Of a stretch of DNA of 54,326 bases, positions 36,461 through 43,449 are shown in pieces; the stretch's first letter is position 1, and each line of letters begins with the position of its first letter. The DNA lies in NCBI GenBank assembly GCA_027490155.1, contig JAIXYP010000066.1, forward strand, positions 1 to 54,326, written 5' to 3'. The translations under genes and the position numbers were made by a program. The notes below the pieces were generated by a model, which saw nothing but the letters and a program-made list of their open reading frames with translations, made no database searches and was not told where the DNA came from. Source of the DNA: Cytophagaceae bacterium (lineage in GTDB: Bacteria; Bacteroidota; Bacteroidia; Cytophagales; Flexibacteraceae).

Positions 36461-36778
36461 GTATTGGTCCTTTGTGCTTGTCTGAACTCGGATTTAGCAG
36501 ATTAGAGGGATTGAAGGGTTTTGTGTGTACAAATGCGCACATTGGGCGTAGCTGCCAAACTGTGAGGTGTTTTTACAACCCCTTCCCACTAATCCGTTGA
36601 ATCTCCTTTCTGGAATCTGAGTTCAGACCACTACATATCCCAAATGTTAAAGTTGGCTACTTTAACAGTGGGCAGGGGCACAACTTGGCCAAATTCTCTT
36701 TAGATTGTAGTTATGATACGACCATCAGGACGATCAAGACCAACCAGCTAACCTAGTATTGCCCTAGCATCTCTTTAT
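36461..36778. other. Intergenic region carrying full repeat R3
   Basis: The 318-bp gap between two same-strand T9SS genes is largely filled by the full repeat at 36480-36628. The last 150 bp show nothing specific. Confidence 0.5.
36480..36628 (+). repeat. Full copy of dispersed inverted-end repeat (R3)
   Basis: The 149-bp element begins GTCTGAACTCGGATTTAGCA and ends with the inverse GAATCTGAGTTCAGAC. A second inverted block follows inward (GATTAGAGGGATTGAAGG against AATCCGTTGAATC), and the centre has GTGTG-TACAAATG-CGCAC. Similarity to copy R4 extends about 10 bp further left (TTTGTGCTT). It begins 19 bp after a stop codon. Confidence 0.85.
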
Positions 36779-38851
36779 ATGAAATCAAGACTAGCATTGC
36801 TCCTGATACTCTTGTCAACTACAGTACAAGCAGTTAAGCTCAGGGTGCTCTTCGTTGGGAATAGCTATACTTACCAAAATAACCTACCAAACATGGTGGC
36901 CCAGTTTGCCACCAGCCAAGGGGATACGGTCGTATGGCAAATGGTTGCCACAGGCGGGGCGACCTTCTACGAATATGCAGATCCCGGTAACTCTAAAGGT
37001 GCATCCTTAGTGGCAGCCCTAAAAGGCAAGGTTTGGGATATTGTCGTCCTACAAGAGCAAAGCCAAATTGGCGCTGTGGACTCGACCTTTATGCAGACAA
37101 GCCCCGGAATAAAACCAGGCAGCAAAAAACACTCAGGAGATCTATGCCGCTTGGTGCAACACCATCAGCCACGGGCACGTGTGTTTTGGTATATGACCTG
37201 GGGGCGCATTAATGGTGACCCAAATTTCGCTGCCAATTATCCCGAATGCCCCTGGATGCGGACCTATGACGGGATGCAGGGGATGTTACGCCATAACTAC
37301 TTGCGCTTTGGCAACCGCGTCTTGCGGGACAGTATGGCGGGTGGGATCCTGGCCAATGCACGGCTTCGCCCGATTAACTATACCTCAGTAGCTCCCGTTG
37401 GGGTGGCTTGGGCGAGGGTCAGACGCCAGTATCCAGCGCTCAATCTCTATAATGCAGATGGCTCGCATCCTAGTACCGAGGGTAGTTATCTTGCTGCTTG
37501 TGTGATGTACACCGCTTTCTTCGTGCGGCAGCCTACCAGCCTTGCCTATACAGGAGGCCTCAGCCAGACTGCAGCACAACAGTTGTTGTCAGTTGCTGCC
37601 CCAGTGGTTTTGGATAGTGTCGCACGGTGGCGCATCAGGCCAGACAACAAGGTAGGGCCTGCCACCAAGCCCGGCAATAAAGCCCTTGTGGCCGACCGCC
37701 AGCTTGCGTCTCTTATTCGGAAGGCTAACCCAGCCATTATTGATGCTGATGACTACCTAGACACCACACATCCCCAGCTGGCAAGTATCAGGACCTTGGC
37801 GTCATCCAGACGAGACGCGGTTGCTTATGCTAACCTAGTTGGCGATAATGACCTGATCCTGCCGCATATCGTCACCCGCCTAGATGGCCTCCGCTACCTG
37901 CGTAGCCTCTCGACAGCCTCGTTCCCCAACAACGAAATTGACTCTGTTACAGCGCGTTTACCAAGTTCATTGCGCTCCCTTGATATTGCAGGCAATAGTT
38001 GCATCAAGATCGGCAATGTGTTGCCTCTTGGCCTCCGACGCCTCAATACCCCACAGGTGGCTTCGCTCAAATCGACGCCCAATGTTTGGCCCGACTCCTT
38101 GCGTTACCTTAATGTGCGCGGTGCATTTGTCCAAGGCGGCACCATCACACTTAGGCCACTGCCAAGTAGGCTTGATTCCTTAGTTTGCGGCGATAATCAG
38201 CTGGCTACTTTGCCAACCTTGCCCTCAAGGCTCCGCTACCTCTCTGCCCAATTTGCCAACCTTAATACCTGGCCCAACTTGCCTACCAGCATGGTTTGGC
38301 TAGACCTGACTGGCAACCAACTAATGCGAGCAAGCGGTCTTCCAACGACCTTGCGTCAGCTAGACCTCAAACAAAACCTGCTGGATAGCATCGTTGGTCC
38401 ATGGCCTGACTCCTTGAAAGTACTCAATATATCAGGCAATCTCCTCAGGCGCATTCCGCTATTGCCCCAAGGGCTAAGGGAGCTCAGCTGGGGACTCAAT
38501 AACGCTAGGCTTTGCCTACCCAATAACCCACCTTCGATGGCTGTTGTAACACCAACTGCCGTCTTTTGCACTACCACAAGTATCGGAAGTCCTGTCAGCC
38601 CAGAGAGCAATATTTTGGCTTACCCCAACCCCACAACGGGATTGCTTTCAATCAAAACTGATGATGGTATCGAAATCACGCAAGTCAGCATCAGGGACAT
38701 AAGTGGTAAACTGGTGCCGGATGTTTTGGCCTTACCAAATGGGCAGTTAGACCTGCGTGCACTACCAGCTGGTGTGTATCACCTGCAGCTGACCTGTAAG
38801 CAGACTGGTGGGACTAATCAGATGCGGCAGATTAAAGTTGCTAAGTACTAG
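36779..38851 (+). CDS. SGNH/DUF4886-like domain, leucine-rich repeats, T9SS sorting domain
   Basis: The 690-residue protein has a signal peptide (MKSRLALLLILLSTTVQA). Residues 20-270 form an SGNH-hydrolase-like domain. S29 is in LFVGNSYTY, the GGATFYEY block II is present, and the D227-GS-H230 pair is in NADGSHPSTEG, so the catalytic triad looks complete. Residues about 395-580 are nine leucine-rich repeats of the short LPxxLxxLxLxxNxL type (LPSSLRSLDIAGN, LPSRLDSLVCGDN, LPTTLRQLDLKQN, WPDSLKVLNISGN), as in YopM and IpaH. From residue 614 a sorting domain starts YPNPTTGLLSI and ends ALPAGVYHLQL. It is likely a surface esterase with a binding array; substrate unknown. Confidence 0.88.
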   Translation: MKSRLALLLILLSTTVQAVKLRVLFVGNSYTYQNNLPNMVAQFATSQGDTVVWQMVATGGATFYEYADPGNSKGASLVAALKGKVWDIVVLQEQSQIGAVDSTFMQTSPGIKPGSKKHSGDLCRLVQHHQPRARVFWYMTWGRINGDPNFAANYPECPWMRTYDGMQGMLRHNYLRFGNRVLRDSMAGGILANARLRPINYTSVAPVGVAWARVRRQYPALNLYNADGSHPSTEGSYLAACVMYTAFFVRQPTSLAYTGGLSQTAAQQLLSVAAPVVLDSVARWRIRPDNKVGPATKPGNKALVADRQLASLIRKANPAIIDADDYLDTTHPQLASIRTLASSRRDAVAYANLVGDNDLILPHIVTRLDGLRYLRSLSTASFPNNEIDSVTARLPSSLRSLDIAGNSCIKIGNVLPLGLRRLNTPQVASLKSTPNVWPDSLRYLNVRGAFVQGGTITLRPLPSRLDSLVCGDNQLATLPTLPSRLRYLSAQFANLNTWPNLPTSMVWLDLTGNQLMRASGLPTTLRQLDLKQNLLDSIVGPWPDSLKVLNISGNLLRRIPLLPQGLRELSWGLNNARLCLPNNPPSMAVVTPTAVFCTTTSIGSPVSPESNILAYPNPTTGLLSIKTDDGIEITQVSIRDISGKLVPDVLALPNGQLDLRALPAGVYHLQLTCKQTGGTNQMRQIKVAKY

Positions 38852-39065
38852 GGCCATGAGGTAGTATTATATTATTGATCATGAGCGATCACGAAAAGCG
38901 AATTGGGCCTCTACCATGTACGATATTAGTTCGTTATTGGCTGAGGCTCTCTTATCATTCTGTAATACTTGTGGGGGCCAATCCGTGCTGGTAAAGGTGC
39001 CTAGATCGAGCCTTAACACACCACATACGCCATCGGATAAGTAGTAGAAACCAGATCTATACGAG

Positions 39066-39160
39066 CCCTTATTGGAAAAAAACGGACAAAAACACCTCCT
39101 TATCGGAAAAAACGGCCAAATAAAGGCTGCAAAGCACCCGCTAATGGAAAAAAACGGACA
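39066..39160. repeat. Three-copy short repeat, GGAAAAAAACGGACA type
   Basis: Units start near 39066 (CTTATTGGAAAAAAACGGAC), 39096 (CTTATCGGAAAAAACGGCCA) and 39136 (GCTAATGGAAAAAAACGGAC). They differ by one to three bases and are spaced about 30 and 40 bp apart. Confidence 0.8.
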
Positions 39161-39333
39161 GTTTAGGTTGTTGACTTTTGGTGTAGGTAGGGTGCCGATA
39201 AACCCAATAGTCACCTTAAGTAGGAAACAACAATCAGCACTCCTAAATCAACCGGTAAGATAGTCGAGTTTATAAACATAATTTTGATCTAAAATTATTT
39301 TTGCACTAAAGCACTAAGTATCGAAACTGGTTA

Positions 39334-39341
39334 TACCTTTG
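39334..39341 (+). promoter_or_regulatory. -7 promoter element of the lipoprotein pair
   Basis: TACCTTTG is a full match to TAnnTTTG. Initiation about 7 nt later leaves a leader of about 14 nt before the ATG at 39362, which argues that this ATG is the intended start. Confidence 0.6.
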
Positions 39342-39361
39342 TGCAACTAACAAACAAAACC

Positions 39362-39401
39362 ATGTCACATACTCCACCCCCCCCCCCGCACAAGGCCTTT
39401 G
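39362..39401 (+). repeat. Start codon and poly-C(11) tract
   Basis: The ATG at 39362 is followed by TCACATACTCCA and eleven C (39377-39387). In the present sequence the ATG frame ends at a TAG near 39434. With ten C (or 13) the ATG would read into the lipoprotein frame. Confidence 0.7.
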
Positions 39402-40271
39402 AGGCGACAAATCGGCTCAAAAACAACCGCAACTAGCATCTTTAGTCTGGGCTCATTTTTGTTCATACTGTTGCTCTTTGCTTGTACCAGGCAAGACTCA
39501 CCGCAACCTTACCAGCCTGTAGGTGAGTATATACAATCATCAGCACTTCTTGGTGCACTTAAGAAAGAGGTGAAGGCTTTCAAGCCGATCAAACTTAGCA
39601 TGATTGCGAACCACCAGATGGAAACTGATTTGGGTACCAAACTGGAACATGCACTTGAGAACGCAAATGACTCAATCACTAGCTTCCAAATAGAAGGATC
39701 GTACATAACGACCCTAGATTTCGAAGAACAAGTAATTGCAGCTGCGGCTCTCGACTACTATGGTGCAAGCCATGGACCAACTATTGATACCCTGAATATC
39801 ATCAAATTCTTAGAAGGCAAATCCGATGAGTTTGCACTATCTATAATAGAAGGTTGGTACCCCTCAGCAGGTGGATCTGCCAATGAAAAGGCGCTTGCAG
39901 AAGTCATTGTGGCCTTTTTCTTGAGACAAGGTAGCCTCCAGACAGACCTTTCAAGCCTTTCTCAGTTGTACTCTGTATTCCAGAATCTAGTACAGAATTC
40001 TACAGAGTTGTCCTCAGAAGTCCAGCTCATCCTTCTCGAAAACCTTAAGGTACAGTACGAGGTATTGATCAATGATCAGTATCTAGATGACACAGCGGTA
40101 GCTGAAGGCAAACCTAGAAAAAAGAAAAACAAGGCATGTACTGCAAAAGTCAAAAAACCTGGCGACTGCGATACTGCCTATTGGGAATGTTCAGGCACCG
40201 GAGACGAATGCAAAAAGGCAGCCGATTGTACCAAAGCCAATGGTGATGCTGGTCTATATTGTGACTATTAA
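39399..40271 (+). CDS. Lipoprotein with Cys-rich tail, possibly phase-variable
   Basis: As read, the frame opens at a TTG at 39399 and gives 290 residues. With one C fewer in the upstream tract it would start at the ATG at 39362 and have 302. The N-terminus has a lipoprotein signal (SLGSFLFILLLFAC, Cys as anchor). The body is alpha-helical and acidic with no recognised domain, containing ASALLGALKKEVKAFKPIKL-like and AAALDYYGASHGPTIDTLN segments. The C-terminal 55 residues are basic then Cys-rich, with six Cys (KACTAKVKKPGDCDTAYWEC, ECKKAADC, YCDY). It is separated from the next gene by only 5 bp, so the two form an operon. Function is unknown. Confidence 0.7.
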   Translation: MRRQIGSKTTATSIFSLGSFLFILLLFACTRQDSPQPYQPVGEYIQSSALLGALKKEVKAFKPIKLSMIANHQMETDLGTKLEHALENANDSITSFQIEGSYITTLDFEEQVIAAAALDYYGASHGPTIDTLNIIKFLEGKSDEFALSIIEGWYPSAGGSANEKALAEVIVAFFLRQGSLQTDLSSLSQLYSVFQNLVQNSTELSSEVQLILLENLKVQYEVLINDQYLDDTAVAEGKPRKKKNKACTAKVKKPGDCDTAYWECSGTGDECKKAADCTKANGDAGLYCDY

Positions 40272-40276
40272 TTTTG

Positions 40277-41410
40277 ATGAATAAGACCTTTCAAGCAATC
40301 CTGATTGCTACCCTTGTGGCCACGACTGCATGGCTCGTTGTGGCTTGCAATACCACTCCTGTCTCTAGTGATGATGCTACCTATACCCTCACGGATATAG
40401 GTAGCATTTACCTGCCCTACCTATCTGACGACAGATACCTAAGTTTTATTGACGATAAATTTGTCTATAACACTGAAGTCGGAGATAGCATGTATGTCGC
40501 CGACAAGAACGGCCACCTGACCAATTCTTTTGTCACGATACAAGCAGATGATCTTTGCCCTAACCTCAGGCAACCCTTTGCTTTGTTTGGCGATACCGTA
40601 TTAGCTAGTTACGACCAAGGCGTGATCTTTGAAGGGTCTAGAAATAACAGGTACATAGTACCTGAAGATGCCAAATGTGGTGGTGATTACCTATCAGCGT
40701 GCAACGCAGAAGCCCATGACCTAGAACCATGTGACCTTAGCTATGACAAACGGGATAAAAAGCTATTATTGGCTGCGTCAGTATTCAATAAAGGATATAA
40801 AGAAGGCTCCAAAAGCTCTGCTGGTTTTCCTGCCGCCGCTCTTATGGATAGCACCTATTGCGTCACAGTAACTGTTGGCAAAATTCCTAAAGTTTGGTTC
40901 AATCGCTCACCACTCCAGCTTTGGTATCGATTGTTTGTTAGTAGCCTGGACACTACGAACAACCGGATATTGGTTGGTAAATTCACGAGTCCACGGTTCG
41001 AAATTTATGACTATAATGGCAAATGGCTAGACTCAGCCAAAACAGGTGATTGGCAGAAGTCATTTCCAGATACAATACCACTTGTAGCCCAGGCTGCATA
41101 CGAAGCAAACCCGCACGTAATGGCATTTTTGCCAAAAAAACGATTGGTTTATGACCTGCCTGTCTATTGGCCAAAGCTCAAGTGTTATACACGGATCGTC
41201 TGGACCAATACGAAGGGGCGCAGCTCAGGTGTTTTGATCTTCAATCAAGAGCTTAAACAAGTAGGATTTATTCCGTTTGGCCTTAAGTCACACTATAGTT
41301 CCATCACTTATGACTTGTCTCAAAACCTAATTATGTGTGGTAAGGCGGATGATAGGGGATACCGTGTGACCAAATTCAAATTTGGAATGTCTTTGCCGGA
41401 CGGTATCTGA
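40277..41410 (+). CDS. Lipoprotein, propeller-like, unknown function
   Basis: The 377-residue protein has a lipoprotein signal (TLVATTAWLVVAC) and a body of repeated strands with phrases such as YLSFIDDKFVYNTEVGDSM, TVLASYDQGVIFEG, ILVGKFTSPRFEIYDYNGKW and SGVLIFNQELKQVGFIPFG. It resembles DUF4221/6-bladed propeller lipoproteins of Bacteroidota, but I cannot confirm the family. The ATG at 40277 is used, 5 bp after the stop of the preceding lipoprotein gene, so expression should be coupled to it. The gene's end overlaps a broken nucleotidyltransferase on the other strand by 35 bp. Confidence 0.7.
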   Translation: MNKTFQAILIATLVATTAWLVVACNTTPVSSDDATYTLTDIGSIYLPYLSDDRYLSFIDDKFVYNTEVGDSMYVADKNGHLTNSFVTIQADDLCPNLRQPFALFGDTVLASYDQGVIFEGSRNNRYIVPEDAKCGGDYLSACNAEAHDLEPCDLSYDKRDKKLLLAASVFNKGYKEGSKSSAGFPAAALMDSTYCVTVTVGKIPKVWFNRSPLQLWYRLFVSSLDTTNNRILVGKFTSPRFEIYDYNGKWLDSAKTGDWQKSFPDTIPLVAQAAYEANPHVMAFLPKKRLVYDLPVYWPKLKCYTRIVWTNTKGRSSGVLIFNQELKQVGFIPFGLKSHYSSITYDLSQNLIMCGKADDRGYRVTKFKFGMSLPDGI

Positions 41411-41732
41411 TCATTGAGCCTCCTCTTGAAGTACGCTCATATGCTATGATTCCTTTGGTAATGATATCATAAATAACATGATTGGCCGATGGGTGCACCT
41501 TTAAGTCTTCGGGTTGGCGGGCTATTATATCAACCGGGGTGCCTAGATCATCAAGCAACATCGCTAATTCATCCTACACGCTTATCCTAGGGTTGCTGTT
41601 AGCCTTCACTATGCAAAGGTCAATGTCGCTATCAGACGAGGGTGTACCATAGGCGTGGCTGCCAAACAAGATGATTTGGTCAGGTACTTAGGCCTTGACA
41701 GTCCTTTCGATATTGAAGGTCATTAGGTCCAT
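41376..41732 (-). pseudogene. MNT-type nucleotidyltransferase, two in-frame stops
   Basis: Reading one frame from an ATG at 41732 gives MDLMTFNIERTVKA-stop-VPDQIILFGSHAYGTPSSDS DIDLCIV, then RISV-stop-DELAMLLDDLGTPVDIIARQ and on to 41376. The GSxxxGxxxxxSDxD core is the polymerase-beta nucleotidyltransferase signature of MNT antitoxins, which AMPylate HEPN toxins. TAA and TAG interrupt the frame, so it is probably dead. No HEPN gene lies beside it. Confidence 0.75.
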
Positions 41733-41835
41733 GGTGAAGCTAAGATGCAAAAACACCCTTACAAGTTTTGGATCCAAGCTCAAGCAAGAGCCGATGGTCT
41801 ATTGGGATGGTGAGCTTTGATCTTTGCCTATAAAA

Positions 41836-41880
41836 CCTAAACACCCCCCAGCTTCAACCAAGTCAAAGCTGGGGGGTGTG
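41836..41880 (-). terminator. Terminator of the SRPBCC gene
   Basis: ACACCCCCCAGCTT and AAGCTGGGGGGTGT form a 14-bp perfect stem around an 11-nt loop. The minus-strand tail is TTAGGTTTTATAGG, moderately T-rich. It lies 23 bp past the stop codon. Confidence 0.85.
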
Positions 41881-41902
41881 AGGTAAGGATGACTAATCGG
41901 GA

Positions 41903-42949
41903 TTACTTAATCGGATAGAAAACCTTGGTCAGCCACTTGCTAGGATCTTTTTCGACCATCGGATCGGTGATGTACTCTTCCCATGGTGCACCGTTGATGG
42001 TTTTGTTGTTCGTTTTTGCCCAGGCATTGATGGCCTCGTGGGCGGCACCTGTTTTTTCGTACGGACCGTAGAACTCCACGACAGCAACATTGGTGGCTGG
42101 CAGGGTTACGGCCTTGACACCATCAACCGTTTTGCCAGGTTTGCCGGCATAAATCATGGCGGCGTCAAACTCGAACGTACCATTGGCGCCATCGTTATAA
42201 TAGATGCTGATTGGTGGGCCTGCAGGGGTAAGGCGTTGCTCTTGCATCGTTTTGGTGATGCCACCGTAGGCCATGCCCATTTTCTGGCTAATCTCAGCCA
42301 TGGTAGCTTGTAAGCGTACGGCAAAGGCATTACGCTGAGGCACTTTGCTTTCTGTCACTTTGTAAACGGCGCTATTAACGGCAGACTCAATCTGACCCAG
42401 AGGGGTAGCTTTGGCAACAGAGTCAGTCACGCGGGCGAGGTTGCTGAGGCCTCGGTCAAAATCTTTGCCGACCATATCCTTGATCATGCTGCCCATATAC
42501 CAGACCAACGGCACGGGACCAAGGTCGGTTTTCATCGCCCAGGTGACTTTGGTGCCTTCGCCCTCTGGTGCGAAAGTATAAGTTGCAGTGCCAGTTCCTT
42601 CCTCTTTGAAGTCCATCATTGCCTCGATCTTATCGTTAGGCATTGCACTAGTAATGGTCAGTGTTCCGCTGCCTACTTCCCTTTTTTGGCTGGCCCAGCT
42701 GTAATTAGCGCCTACACCAGACTCAGGCCCTGCGTATGACAAGGTCATTGCGGGGTCTAGGCCATGCCAGGGGGACCACAGTTCCCACTTCTTGAGCACA
42801 TTGACATGATCATAGATCACGGATTGTGGCGCCTTCATGACCAAGGAGCGCTCCACGACCACCTCGCGGCTGAGGAATAGCCAACCACCGATGGCTAGCA
42901 ATACGACTAGTCCTAACAGGCCTAGCAAAATGCGGACTACTATTTTCAT
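41903..42949 (-). CDS. SRPBCC domain plus GyrI-like effector-binding domain, membrane-anchored
   Basis: The 348-residue protein has an N-terminal membrane anchor (VRILLGLLGLVVLLAIGGWL). An SRPBCC fold follows (VERSLVMKAPQSVIYDHVN, LKKWELWSPWHGLDPAM, GVGANYSWASQK, GTATYTFAPEGEGTKVTW), then from about residue 200 a GyrI-like effector-binding domain (RLQATMAEISQKMGMAYGGI, NVAVVEFYGPYEKTGAAHEAI, WEEYITDP). Both folds bind small hydrophobic or amphipathic ligands in a cavity. This tandem is common in Bacteroidota and its ligand is unknown. It carries its own terminator and faces mfd across a divergent gap. Confidence 0.9.
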   Translation of the reverse strand: MKIVVRILLGLLGLVVLLAIGGWLFLSREVVVERSLVMKAPQSVIYDHVNVLKKWELWSPWHGLDPAMTLSYAGPESGVGANYSWASQKREVGSGTLTITSAMPNDKIEAMMDFKEEGTGTATYTFAPEGEGTKVTWAMKTDLGPVPLVWYMGSMIKDMVGKDFDRGLSNLARVTDSVAKATPLGQIESAVNSAVYKVTESKVPQRNAFAVRLQATMAEISQKMGMAYGGITKTMQEQRLTPAGPPISIYYNDGANGTFEFDAAMIYAGKPGKTVDGVKAVTLPATNVAVVEFYGPYEKTGAAHEAINAWAKTNNKTINGAPWEEYITDPMVEKDPSKWLTKVFYPIK

Positions 42950-43449
42950 GATCTGTTTGTGATTTGGGGTCCTGACATCGGCTGATACCAGTCAGGACGA
43001 AAGGATTGAATAAAAATCAAGGATGGCTGAAGTGATTAGCTGGTAATCATCATCAGAGATCACAAGTTAATGGGCTGCCAACCAAAAACCCAAATCTGGA
43101 CTAAGAAAACTAGCCCAGATACCGGATAATGTCAAGCAGGCATCATGGGTCTGTGCAGCAGAATATACTAGGCCCAGAGGCCGTGCAGACCTCGATATGC
43201 CCCTATCTTTGCGCCCCTGATACCATTAAAGAGTGCAGCTAGCCAGGGCCAGTGGGTTTTTAGTCCCACAGGTACACTTGACTTTCTGGACCATAGCAGG
43301 AACAAACGGCTTGCTGTATTGGTCTTTACTTACCAACCTTCCTCTAGCGGCACATTTCGGTTAGAAAGCCTAGCTAAAGGATGGCCTAGCCAGCGTACCC
43401 AACAAGCATTGCCGACTGCCAAGTCTGCCCAAAGCACCCCCTACCACCA
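42950..43449. other. Divergent intergenic region upstream of mfd
   Basis: The 500-bp gap contains a TATCTTTG element at 43204 and a small dyad TGATTA-5 nt-TAATCA around 43033. No gene or RNA was recognised. Confidence 0.5.
43204..43211 (+). promoter_or_regulatory. -7 promoter element upstream of mfd
   Basis: TATCTTTG matches TAnnTTTG and is followed by GCGCCCC, a frequent context of this promoter class. It would leave a leader of about 230 nt. Confidence 0.45.

Larger units (their letters stand above)
38852..39361. other. Intergenic region with short repeats and promoter
   Basis: It holds three copies of a GGAAAAAACGG unit (39066-39160) and the promoter of the lipoprotein pair. The minus-strand open frame across the repeats translates them as CPFF-type phrases and is not trusted as a gene. 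Confidence 0.5.

Noticed and set aside
38879-39214. Minus-strand open frame across the GGAAAAAACGG repeats
   Set aside because: The first third simply translates the repeats as CPFF phrases and the remainder matches nothing, so non-coding repeat is the better reading.
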